DNA of 64,000 nt, taken from Oxytricha trifallax (Eukaryota; Ciliophora; Spirotrichea; Sporadotrichida; Oxytrichidae). A program made the translations under genes and the position numbers. This document shows, piece after piece, positions 1 through 10,350 of this stretch. The stretch spans positions 1 to 64,000 of the forward strand of contig ARYC01001893.1 of assembly GCA_000711775.1 (NCBI GenBank), in the 5' to 3' direction. Numbering within the stretch: the first letter of the stretch is position 1; every line of letters starts with the position of its first letter. The notes beneath the pieces were generated by a model. That model was not told the DNA's origin and ran no database searches. It saw only the letters and a list, made by a program, of their open reading frames with translations.

Positions 1-559
1 TAGTTAATTCTTAAAATTTAAGCAAATATTAAAAATAAATATTCATTTTACCCCTTAACATTATATTATTTAATCTTATGTATGCTGCTTAGTAAATTAA
101 TTAAAAATATCAAAATAAATTATATTAATAAATAAAAATAAATGAGCGACAGTTATTTCTGCTAACTTTGACTTTATACTAAAAGATTAAAAACTAACTG
201 TCCTTAACTATTGATTTTTGTTTTACGATATGTTTTAATAGGTAGATATATTTATACATTTTTTAATGCCAAAATTTACTCCATAAAAATTTGAATCTTT
301 TATTTGCAATTAAAAAGTAAAAAGAAAAACTTATTCCAATTAAATATTAATTTTAAATAATTTTATTAAGAAATCAATTTAGCTATAAATTTTATGACGA
401 CATACATTATCCAAATTAACAAACTTTGTTTGAATTAATTTTAAGATAGTAAGATTTTTTTAATTTTAATGTACATGTTAATTACTTATAGTTTCATGGA
501 ATAATTAATTTAACATAGATTTTAGATGTATTCAATTTTAATAGAAAATATAAAATTAA
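1..559. other. AT-rich array flank upstream of copy 1
   Basis: No gene seen. By eye this stretch matches the upstream flanks of later units (about 25290-25870, 39880-40480, 59455-60060), so it is the 5' flank of a duplicated unit, interrupted at 572 by a retroelement. Confidence 0.6.
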
Positions 560-2163
560 ATCGCTTAAAGGGAATTTAAAAAATTAATAAAAACTTTTGG
601 TCGCACCTCTCCGAATGTGGAACTCTAAGTCAAGTAATAGGACTACCCATGATCCACTTAGACCACAAAAGTAGGAAGTTTAATAAGTCGACCAAAGCGC
701 CTGCTCTCCTCCGTCAACATATGATGGAGTTGACCTTATTGCTTACTTCAATGATAAACAATAAGAGAGATTAGCGGATTTCGCTATCTAGGGACTTCTG
801 AGTATTGACCTCAACCACCACCAAGCCAATCTCCTAGCACTAGCAATAGACGAGCTAAGTAACACTGACTTTACTCAATGAGATTCAAGGAAGAGGTTGA
901 AGCAAAAATCAGAAAAAGAAAGCTCAAAGAACAAAGAACAACCAGTCCCCAAACTTCACAATAGAGCCCACGCAATATAGAAATCCCAGAACAAGCAAGC
1001 TCAACAAAGAGTCAAGACATCTTCGACCACACCTCTAGTTAAAATTCACTATTTAATAGTGACTCAAATAACAAACTATTCAATTAAGACTCTAAGAGGA
1101 TCACCTAGAGTAGCAACCTATTTAATAATTCTTCTAGTAGCAACTAGATAAATCTATTTAATACCTCTAATACAAATCTACCAACTCTAGACATCTGGGG
1201 AAAATCAATCACACAGGTGAAATAAACACCACCAACATAGTATGATCTTTTCAAACCAAACTGCTCATAATCTCAATAATTTAGCATCCACAAAACCCAG
1301 AGACCTCCTCAACAAAACCCCATCTTCCAATAAAACTTATTTGACCAAAAATCTACTATCAAATAGGAATAAAAAGGAAGTTAAGGTAATGACGCACCTG
1401 GGGTACTAAATAGGGAAAAACAAGAGACACGTATTTTTAAAAGCATACTTTTTGACCAAACTTAGAATACAGTATAGTCTCCTCAAACAATAGTAAAAGA
1501 ACCCCACACAACTCCAAACATGCTTCAGTCAAAGAATGAACACATCAACGACAAACAAGAAGCCCTCACTTAAGCGTCCCCATACTTGCTTAAAATATCA
1601 GAAAACTTTTCTGAGGATATCAGAAATTAGGGAAAAACTCCACACCTGATCAGAATCAAAGATATAAATATTAATAAGGAAATCTTATAAATAGACTTAA
1701 CGATTGGACTACAATCAAAAAACTAAAATTAATATATAAAATTTGGAAATCTAGGATTTCTTACTCAAAGAGAATTTATTTACAACGATTAGAAAAATAG
1801 TTGTACTCTTAGAAATGTGCAGAGGCTCAGAAATTCAAGGGAACTTAATATAGACTTGGAAAACTTATAGATTCAAGATTCGAAAGAGAAAGTAACCCCA
1901 AAAGATGAAGAACGCACTAAACATGAGAAAACCAAATTCATCAAAAAGAAGAAGAGAAAGTGAAGAACAAGAAGAGCAGGCACAGGTGAAGACAAGACAG
2001 ACAACCTACTGTCTAATTTTAAGGATGAGCCTACTTGCAAACAAGTAAAGACTCCATAACCATTGAAAGGGCTTGTCCCTTATATATATTAAACATATAC
2101 CAGATCGGGGGTCCGCAGAGACCTCAATGTGATCATATTATTATTATTATTATCGCTTAAAGG
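560..2163 (+). mobile_element. Non-LTR-like retroelement insertion 1
   Basis: A 1.58 kb block, clearly richer in G+C than its surroundings, lies between 12-bp direct repeats ATCGCTTAAAGG (560-571 and 2152-2163), which I read as a target-site duplication. It ends in an (ATT)n tail at about 2137-2151. A TSD of this length with a simple-repeat 3' tail is typical of LINE-type target-primed retrotransposition. The last 80 bp (GGGCTTG..CCCTT, then AGAGACCTC..ATGTGATCA) are nearly shared with the insertion at 46175-48033, so both belong to one family. I see no reverse transcriptase motif, so it may be non-autonomous or 5'-truncated. Confidence 0.75.
878..1963 (+). CDS. ORF1-like protein of retroelement 1 (361 aa)
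   Basis: Open for 361 codons when TAA/TAG are Gln. It starts at the first ATG after an in-frame TGA at 866 and ends at TGA 1961-1963. The chance of such length is low in this G+C-richer DNA. The N-terminus is basic (KIRKRKLKEQR). The middle is rich in Gln, Asn and Ser with recurring LFN/LFD units (SLFNSDSNN, LFNNSSSS, LFNTSN, LFDQ). The C-terminus is Lys/Arg-rich and ends KKKKRK, which resembles a nuclear localisation signal. This suits a nucleic-acid-binding ORF1-type protein of a non-LTR element, but I do not recognise a family and no zinc knuckle or catalytic motif is visible. The gene lies wholly inside the element; the roughly 300 bp ahead of it would be its 5' UTR. Confidence 0.6.
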
Positions 2164-2233
2164 ATGCAATTTTTTCATTTTTATCAGTGTTAAGATATTT
2201 TAAATAAATAAAAAGAAGATAATTCTTTAATGA

Positions 2234-2833
2234 TCCTAACACATTGTAATAAATTGAAATTAAATTTTAAGAAATATTTATTAAAATTAATATTTGTATT
2301 TCAATCCTAATATTCAATATATAATATAAGATAAAATAAAAATTTTGCTAGATATGTTGGATTACATCTGTTTTATATGAATAACTAATTAAGTTTTGAG
2401 ATTCAAATTTTGATGTACATTTTCATTTACTACTTCATGTTAGTTTATTCCTATAGCAAGTTCCCTACCACTAATTAGAATTTGGGATTGATTAATTAAT
2501 TTGACTAAGAGAATTCAAATAATGTAAATTTAAATATCCCTTATGATACTATAGTATCGCCAGTAATGAGTGAGAATGTATTTTAATTTCCAATTGAATT
2601 AATCCAAGATTACGAAAATTAACTAACTTTAATTGCCTTTATTTTGATGCATCATAATATTTTTAAATTACTTCTATGCTTTCCACAAATATTTAAATTC
2701 TAATCCTGTGAGTTTGATCATTTTTGAGAACTGATTTTTATTAAAATCAAAATATATCAGACAATTTAAGAATTTTAGCAATTTTTCAAAGAAGTTAACA
2801 AATTTATTGCGATGTTAATTATTAAATAGGAAT
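2234..2833. other. AT-rich flank, no gene
   Basis: Continuation of the unit flank beyond the retroelement. It resembles 25870-26500 and 40480-40940 but holds no open frame I can support. Confidence 0.5.
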
Positions 2834-2927
2834 TAAAAGAGGATTCTTGCCTTAACTTATAATTTATATAATTGCAACAAATATTTTTTGTTTGAAGTTA
2901 CATTCTCCTCTCATATTATCATAAAAA
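2834..2927 (+). promoter_or_regulatory. Conserved upstream block, copy 1
   Basis: About 65 bp beginning AGAGGATTCTTGCCTTAAC and ending TTTGTTTGAAG is almost unchanged ahead of all five A-type genes, although the DNA further upstream has diverged. It sits 30-95 bp before the ATG, so it is a candidate promoter/5' UTR or subtelomeric control region of the gene. Confidence 0.5.
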
Positions 2928-5900
2928 ATGGAAAGTTCATTATTTTACTGCCTTAATTGCTCATCACCTTATAATTTGACTTCTCATATTCCAATCATCC
3001 TCGATTGTGATTGATTTATTATTAATTTAACTTATAAGCAATGATTTTTAATTTTTCTGATAGGAAATTCATTATAATCTATTGTGGAGATGAAATCTGC
3101 TTTGACTGTTATACAAATAAATTGCCTAAAAAACAAGATGGAACCTACACATGTTGCTTCGATAGTGAGCATGAGATTGAAAAAAGAGAGAAGCCTATTT
3201 AAAATAGGAAAATAATCAACAAACTCAAAACTATGGATGTACTCAGATTAGTTTTTAAATAAATAAATATTAGTGTGTGAGAAGCACAAGGATTATTACT
3301 CAGAGTACTACTGCACATAATGTGATCAAATTGTTTGCTATGTGTGCTCGCAACTTGACCACTCAAAATATATTAAAATCAAAAATAATAATATATTTAT
3401 ATATACCATTAATCCTAGGGAGTGTATAAATACATTTTAACTATATATACTTAAGACTTATAACGTATAAAGTAAAAAGCTTATAATTGTTTCTATTAAT
3501 ATAGGACTTTAAATTTTGAATACAATATATTTTGAACTAATCCCATAATGGCGGTAAATTACATAAGGTGAACCCTGAAAACTTTAAGGAATATCTTAAC
3601 TACATTAATCCACTCTTAGACAAATATTGTAGGAATACATTTGATTTTATAATTAATAATAAAATAATAAAAATTGTGGCCGCTAATTAGTCGAAACACA
3701 ATCAATATGGTACTTGTTAATTTGGGAATTTAAATTTTACTTGACTTTACTTTAGGGGTACCTTAATATCAAATATAGAAAGCGAAATAACTCAACCCTA
3801 ATTATGGCATTAGCATCAACTAAACAATCACTAAAATAAAGGTCGAGTCATTTCGCTTTATGGATTAGATATAGAGGTACTGCTAAAAGTAAAGTCTAGC
3901 TGAATTTAAATTTCCATTCAAGCAAGTACCATTTTGTTTAGGACTCCAGAGATTTAACTATCACAATTTTTATTATTAAATTTATTAATTATAAATGTTT
4001 TTTTCCAAATAAAATGTATTCATACAATAACTTGAATTGATTACAAACTTGAAGAGCAAACTTAATAATCATATTAGTCAAGCTCAAATTCTATCAAGCA
4101 GCGACTTTAAATTTAAATGTTTTTAATTAACTTCATCCAGATGTTGAAATTTGATAAATATTAATTATTATTTATTTGAACAACGCCAAGCTTTTGTTAA
4201 AGGACTTTGTGAAATTAGAAGATCTAAGCAAACTATCTATTACTCACTATAAGCTTCAAGGGTAACCCTAAGAGGAAATTAAACAATAAATTGAAGTTTA
4301 AGTAAAGAAGTAATAAAACGAGTTCTAAGTAATTGGAAGACAAAAGATTTAGAAATATGAAATCCCTACTGATCAAGAAAAGATAAATGCAGAACACTAT
4401 AACTAGAATAAAATTATAGACAATTATTAGTTGGATTTTACCTTAACCTAAAATTTGTGTAATTAGTTAGAAAAGTGGCTATAAAATTAAAATTTAGGTG
4501 ATTTAAAACTTAAGATAAGTCTTTTTCAAACATCCAACATCCCTCCGAAAACAATAGGATTGATCCTAATCAATCTCATGTCCTTCTTTTATAAAACCAC
4601 TTGAGAATTCTAAATTTGGTTATGAGCTTGCCTTTTAATTTATGACAGCTCCTAATGTCTCAAGGGCTTATTACCAGGAAGGACAAAAAAGAACCTCTAG
4701 ATGTTCCTTGCTTTTTACCAAGTAAAGATATCAGTAAACTCTGGGTTACAAATCCCACCCCATTAAATTTGTTGGTGGATAACTGTCTAAGTGACAAGGT
4801 GAAATGTTAATAGCTTGTTTAATTTGAATTTAAATTTTACAATTTTAGTTATGACATTTTTTATATAAGAAACTGATATCTAATATTATCACTAAAGTTA
4901 ATAAAAAAATGAATTGGGAGTTAAAAATTTGCAATAATAAACTTTAGACAAATTAGTATATTTTAAATTCTTGTAAGTCTTAATTAATTTTTTTCATTTT
5001 AACATCATCATATTTTCATACTTTATCTTTAAAATTTACTGGAAATTTAATGTGTCATTCTTATCTATCCAAGATCAAAATATCAAAATTAAAGATGCTA
5101 TTGGCTAAATTCATTGTGCTTAAAGAATATTTTTAATGAGAAGAATCTTTAATGCTGAGAAAAATGTTAATTTAAAGATTAAACATATTAATATTGTCTA
5201 GAGTATTAAATATCATCTAAAAATTAATGAATATTCTTTTTTATAATTATATTGAGATTAATATCTTGGAAGAAGCTAAATATAAATTTGAATATATGTT
5301 ACTTAAAAATGTTCATCTATTAGTGAAATTTAATTTAATTAATTCTCGAATTATTATCTTCAATTTTATTTAAATTATTTCAATAACTGTTTATAAACCC
5401 ACTTAATTTTTAAATGATCCTTGAGTTAAAATGAATAATAAAACTTTGCTCTTATTCTTTTATACAAGATAATACAATATAATATATGATTTTTATTATG
5501 AAAATAAAATTATAAACATGATCAATAGAATGTGTTTCAAAATATGATTCTTGATGATTTCAAAAATAGTTTTATTTCGATTTATATAATAATATTTTTA
5601 ATTTAATTTGATTACAAAAAATTAGTCAAATATAATTTTGATGATAAAATAGAAATATCTTCACTTGTTTTATAATAAAATTTTTTATAAATGATTTAGC
5701 AAAAATTATATTTCTAGTATCTTCCTTTTTAGTTTTGAATTTCTTCTAGTTTAGTTTCGCTTTATTTTCCTAAACAAAAAATATTGCTTAGAATTCATGT
5801 TAATAAAGAAATTAATTAATTAAATTAAATTAAAGTATAATTATAAAAAGGAAATATGTCCAGAAGTTCGTTGATAGTTGTTTAAAAAAATTAATTCAAT

Positions 5901-7923
5901 AAAAATTTAAAATAAAAAAAACAGTGCAGGAAACTTCCCTAAAAAATTGTTTTATATAATAAACCAATGCAGGAAACTTCCTCCCCCCAAGATGACTATC
6001 AAAATTTCATTAATTATTTTTGTTATCTCAATTCATTTTCTCTTCTTTATTAACCTGACAATTTAAGTGTTACTAAAATAAAATATAACACTTTTCAATA
6101 ATAAACACACAATAATTTTTTTTATATTTCATCATAACATAAAAATACTTTTTCCTATATTTTAACAAGATTTCAATAATTAACAGACAAGAATTTTTAA
6201 TAAATCTTGAAATATATCGATATTTATTTATATTAAATCACAATGAGGTAAGAATTATACTTGATTGTTATTTTGATTGTACTTTAATTACAATTATTAT
6301 TTGAAGTTAATATAGAAATCATAGTGATGCAGAGTAATTAAAGAGGTTTATAATTACTTTGGGGGGGTTTAAGTCGGTGCAAAAGTTTTTTCAAAATCCT
6401 AAGTCGGTGCGCAATTTTTTTTATCAAAAACATCAAAATCCCAAAGTCAGTGCATGATCAATTTTTGACATTATTGATATATTTTATCATCCTACCCCAC
6501 ATAAAAAGTATCATTATTAGCTAAAATTTATGCCTCAGCTTCTGAATGGAAGTCCTTCATTAAATTTTGATCATAAGACACTTATAATATTATTTCAAAA
6601 ATATTTTTTCTCTGCGACAGATATTTGATTAAGTTAAATAAAAAAATATTATTTCATATTTTAATATCTAATTAGTCAGTAAGCAACAAAATTGGGGATT
6701 AAGTACATCATAATTATTAGCTAAATTTAATGATGTTTGGAATTGAAAAATTTGTACATATTGATTATATTTAAAAAAGACAATTAATTGAGTCAATGGT
6801 TTTTATAATAAGGCCAGACATCATTAAATTTAGCTAATAATTATGATGTACTTAATCCCCAATTTTGTTGCTTACTGACTAATTAGATATTAAAATATGA
6901 AATAATATTTTTTTATTTAACTTAATCAAATATCTGTCGCAGAGAAAAAATATTTTTGAAATAATATTATAAGTGTCTTATGATCAAAATTTAATGAAGG
7001 ACTTCCATTCAGAAGCTGAGGCATAAATTTTAGCTAATAATGATACTTTTTATGTGGGGTAGGATGATAAAATATATCAATAATGTCAAAAATTGATCAT
7101 GCACTGACTTTGGGATTTTGATGTTTTTGATAAAAAAAATTGCGCACCGACTTAGGATTTTGAAAAAACTTTTGCACCGACTTAAACCCCCCTTATTACT
7201 TTTTATAATTTATTTTATATTGTAAAATATAAGCAGTTCCTACAGTTAGTGAACAATGAATTATAAAAGTCAAGTTCATCTATAATTGGCACACATTTGA
7301 ATATAAAATTAAATATTTATTTAATGAATGATTGGAAAAAAGCAGAAATAAAGTTATTATATTAAGGAACAAGAGATGGGTTTGAGGCTTCAAAGTTCCA
7401 TTAACTTTGTGATAATCAGGGACCTACGATTGCCTTTGTGTTAAGTGAATTAGGAAAAACATTCGGCGGATATACAAGTTAATAATATATATTAATATAG
7501 TATTAAATATATATTTTATATTTAAACTTTAAAAATAAATAAAATAAATATAATTAATTAAATATAATTTAAAAATCATAAAGCTTACCATGGACTTCTC
7601 CTGCTAGTATTATTAATAATTACAAAGAAGATAGATAAGCTTTTCTGTTTTAGTTAAATTAAAGATCCATACATCCAATTGAGAAGAACTTTGACAAAGC
7701 AGTTTGTCATCATCAAATTTATCATTTAACATTTGGAGGCGGTTTTGATTTGTGGTTGTGCGACAAGTGTGATCTAAATAAAAGTAGTAACTCAAACTTT
7801 GGCCATACCTATAAACTACCACCTGGCTATATTTATGATACAGATGATGCAAATAAGTATTTAGCTGGTGAGTATAAGTTTAAAGTACTAGAAATTGAAG
7901 TATATTCAGTTAAAAATAATTGA
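2928..7923 (+). CDS. RING / B-box / coiled-coil / TLDc protein, copy 1 (A type), IES-interrupted
   Basis: Start ATG 2928, stop TGA 7921-7923. Coding segments read 2928-3009, 3081-3252, 3269-3374, 3524-3626, 4028-4148, 4176 to about 4810, a possible short block near 5046-5110, about 7231-7302, 7325-7478 and 7581-7923. The RING-like finger has LNC..C then LDCGDEICFDC, with Asp where RING fingers often have His. The B-box is CEKHKDYYSEYYC..C..C..C..DH. A Gln-rich coiled coil follows, then TLDc (GTRDGFEASKFH, KTFGGYTS, FGHTYKLPPGY, YLAGEYKF). TRIM-like RING/B-box proteins are usually ubiquitin ligases, and TLDc proteins are linked to oxidative stress and V-ATPase control; any function here is inference. 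The central block is frame-shifted near 4580, and 1-2 frame conflicts remain around 4104-4140, so the copy may be partly decayed. Confidence 0.7.
3004..3080 (+). other. IES, 77 bp, pointer ATTGTG (copy 1, RING)
   Basis: Repeats at 3004-3009 and 3081-3086. Removal joins LDC to GDEIC inside the RING-like finger. The same IES site is used in all seven copies. Confidence 0.75.
3247..3268 (+). other. IES, 22 bp, pointer ATTAGT (copy 1)
   Basis: Repeats at 3247-3252 and 3269-3274. Removal joins MDVLRLV to the B-box CEKHKD. It is very short; the insert at this site is 457 bp in copy 2. Confidence 0.75.
3367..3523 (+). other. IES, 157 bp, pointer AATATATT (copy 1)
   Basis: Eight-bp repeats at 3367-3374 and 3524-3531. 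Removal joins the B-box end LDHS to NQSHNGGKLHK in frame. Confidence 0.7.
3625..4029. mobile_element. MITE-derived IES, TA pointer (copy 1)
   Basis: A 403-bp palindromic element with TATTGTAGGAATACATTTGA at the left end and its complement at the right, flanked by TA (3625-3626, 4028-4029). Excision gives DK-QLELITNL in frame. Copies 2, 4 and 6 have no insert at this exact point. It belongs to the MITE family also seen at about 8566, 23367, 27316, 32672, 34412, 45375, 52959, 56893 and 63385. Confidence 0.8.
4144..4175 (+). other. IES, 32 bp, pointer TTGAA (copy 1)
   Basis: Repeats at 4144-4148 and 4176-4180. Removal gives QML-NNAKLLLKDF, the start of the main coiled-coil block. Confidence 0.65.
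4820..7230. other. Long non-coding interval inside copy 1 (probable large IES or IES cluster)
   Basis: About 2.4 kb between the central block and the linker before TLDc. Apart from a short conserved frame near 5046-5110 (VSFLSIQD, KIKDAI) it is AT-rich without coding signal. It holds the foldback element 6361-7194 and short GCAGGAAACTTCC repeats at about 5925-5990, related to the tips of the elements at 38531 and 58121. The same interval exists in copies 2, 3 and 5. Confidence 0.5.
6353..7202. mobile_element. Foldback element with AAGTCGGTGC tips, 834 bp
   Basis: Nearly perfect inverted repeat: arms of about 380 bp start GGGGGGGTTTAAGTCGGTGC and end in its complement, flanked by the 8-bp direct repeat ATTACTTT (6353-6360, 7195-7202). 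No transposase gene. The tips are related to those of the element at 17686-18571. Confidence 0.8.
7298..7324 (+). other. IES, 27 bp, pointer TGAAT (copy 1)
   Basis: Repeats at 7298-7302 and 7325-7329. Removal fuses the linker (LQKSSSSIIGTH) to LNDWKKAEIKLLY of TLDc in frame. Confidence 0.7.
7476..7580 (+). other. IES, 105 bp, pointer AAG (copy 1, TLDc)
   Basis: Repeats at 7476-7478 and 7581-7583. Removal joins FGGYTS to LPWTSP within TLDc, the position where the family motif GGYTS-x-W is expected. Confidence 0.7.
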
Positions 7924-8565
7924 TTGTAGTGATCTTAATAAAAGAAATATAAATGATTGAAGTATTTATGATTTACAATAAATGTTTATTTTATTTTTAT
8001 TAATTTAATGCAAGATATAATGATATCATTTATCAATACTTTGTATAATATTGTTGTATAGGTAATAAATATAAAAGATATGTATATTTTCTAAATTAAA
8101 TAAATTATTATTTTTTTAGTAATTAAAAATGAATTATTATATAATTTCAGGTGCATCTTTTATAACTAATATACTCTTAATTTTCTTAATCAAGAAAATA
8201 AATAAATAAAAATAATTAATGTTAATATTAACTGCCACTAATCTTTTCATAAATTTAAACTATTTTTATTCTTGATTTTAACTCTCAATCTATTAGTCTA
8301 GTGATCATTATAACAAATACATTATATAAAAATTTTGATAAGTAAATTAATTAATAAAATTGGTATACCATTAGATCTAATGCAAGTTCTGAATTAAAAG
8401 AATATTAATTTATTTAATTTGATCATAAGTTTTAGGTTACAAAATTAAAAGTAAAATTACATCTTTAGATATTCATTTTATAGCTGATTATAAATCATAA
8501 ATATAATTATAAAAAGTCAATTTATACCAGACTAAGCATTTGATATTTCTTAAACACATTTGAAC
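7924..8565. other. 3' flank of copy 1, no gene
   Basis: AT-rich. Aligns by eye with the downstream flanks of copies 3 and 5 (31404 and 52360 onward). Confidence 0.5.
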
Positions 8566-8965
8566 TACGAAAATTAATATTTATTATAATTCAAATATTG
8601 GCAGTTAAAGTAGGCCAATTAAAACGATCTAGAGCACATTCGATAGGGAATATTTAAAATTAGCTGGACTTTATTAATAATGGTACTATTTATCACATCA
8701 CTGGAGCGAGATAACTTCACTTTAAATTAAACCAATTTATAATGAAGTCAATTCCCTCGTAAATTAATTCATTAAATTACATCACAATTAGTAAAGTTAT
8801 CTAGCTCAGATGCGATAAATAGTACCACCAATAATAAAGTCAAGATAATTATAAATTCTCATTCGAATGTGCTCAAGATCTGTTTTAATTAGCTTTCTTT
8901 AACTGCCAATATTTGAATTATAATAAATAAGTTAATAATTAATTTTCCAGATTCAAATATATAAA
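8566..8965. mobile_element. MITE, intergenic, degenerate ends
   Basis: Inverted repeat of about 400 bp with the family's inner sequence (GGCAGTTAAAG, CGATAGGGAAT, TAGCTGGACTT, GGTACTATTTAT and complements). Ends are eroded. It is at the same relative place as the MITEs after copies 3 and 5. Confidence 0.75.
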
Positions 8966-9109
8966 TATACAATAATTAAAAATATTATAATTTGTATGAT
9001 TTCTGCCTTAAATTAAAACTTAATATATTCATAAATATTTAAGAATAATTAATAATAACTTTAAGACAGGCTCAGAATTAGTTATTTACAAGCTGGTATA
9101 ATTTTGTGT

Positions 9110-10350
9110 CATATTTAATAACCGCATCCCCAGTCTTCTCTTACATTCAAATCTATTTTTATTAGAAAGAATCATCTCTCTTTTTAGTGATTAACAAAGG
9201 TACAGAAAAGGAGGATTGCTTAAGAAATTTCTTTACTTTTAAATAATACAAAGATTTAAGATATTCAAAGGTTCATCTTATCGCAGCAACAAAAAGAAAT
9301 GATCTTTAAAAAATAGGTTTTTTTATATATTAAAATCTGATTTTATTTATAACAGGATTGAACTGTACAATAAGTACTAACTCTGTCTTTAGCGAATCAA
9401 TCATATTAAGATTCCTCAGGAAATAAAGATAGATAAAAAAGATTACTTACTTAAAAATTAACTGAAATTTCTTTTTTGCGGGCGACGTACAAACATTGAT
9501 TAATTTTTCAATGAACACAGCAAATCCATAGATGATCATAAATTGAATGGAATTTGAAAAAAATATTAAAGTTGCATGCTTGTTTGATTAAAACTCATTA
9601 CTCCTATATTTAGAGTGTATACCATTGATAAGATCCCTTTAAAAATTATAAGACTTTTTATAAACTTCAATTAATTAAAACATTCTAAAAATTGATAATT
9701 TTGTTTGAGAGAAAGCTTAATTATTGAATCCTTGTACTTTATTCTCTTCTGAAGGAATGATATTAAGATAACAATGTCTGAATTGAAAGTCAAACCAATA
9801 ATAGAAAAAAAACCATCACTAAAATGCTGATATAGATATATATTTGCTTTGAGTAATCCGAGTATTTAATTTATATGTTTTGTAATTGCAGCAAATATTG
9901 AATAATCTCCTTAAATTACATTAATGAATATAATGAGCTACTTAAACTACTTTGAGAATAATAAGAACCTAGCAAGAATGAAAAATCTCATGGAAGGAAA
10001 TGGGTTTCCTATGGCCATGAAATACTGAAGCAAGTAAATGTAATTCAGGAACACATGCTTTTTAATAATGATTAATAATCTTTCATTTAAGAGTAGAAGC
10101 GCCACCCTAATCTGAAATTATTTCACGAAGAGAATAGCAAATATGCGAGATGAAGATCAATTCAATAACGTCTGATTATAATTTATATTCTCAGAATCAC
10201 AACTAGCAGTGACCTCTATAATATATTTCAGGACTTAAAGAATACTTGAATTGACGCAACGATGCTTGATAGTCTTTCAGAGAATATTGAAAAGATGCTG
10301 ATACCAGAGAGAAGTGATTCAATGGGATCGAATATTTCATATAAATGATT
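9110..10350 (+). pseudogene. Possible decayed or IES-fragmented gene, unknown
   Basis: Several stretches are richer in mixed codons than their surroundings and open under the ciliate code: about 9115-9310 (..SSLFLVINKGTEKED.., ..SKVHLIAATKRND), about 9355-9550 (..IPQEIKIDKKDYLLKN..), about 9545-9705 (MEFEKNIKVACLFDQ..), about 9890-10035 and 10040-10150 (HEILKQVNVIQEHM..), and 10200-10345 (..MLDSLSENIEKML..). They lie in different frames with TGA codons between. This fits a pseudogene, or a gene cut by IESs whose borders I could not fix. I recognise no family. Open frames arise easily here because only TGA stops, so support is moderate. Confidence 0.35.

Noticed and set aside
3004..3086. Inserts as spliceosomal introns
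   Set aside because: They lack GT..AG ends, always lie between direct repeats, and include full transposons; IESs explain them better.
6361..7194. CRISPR-like repeats (AAGTCGGTGC several times)
   Set aside because: The repeats are the arms of a foldback element, inverted and not spaced by unique spacers; the genome is eukaryotic.
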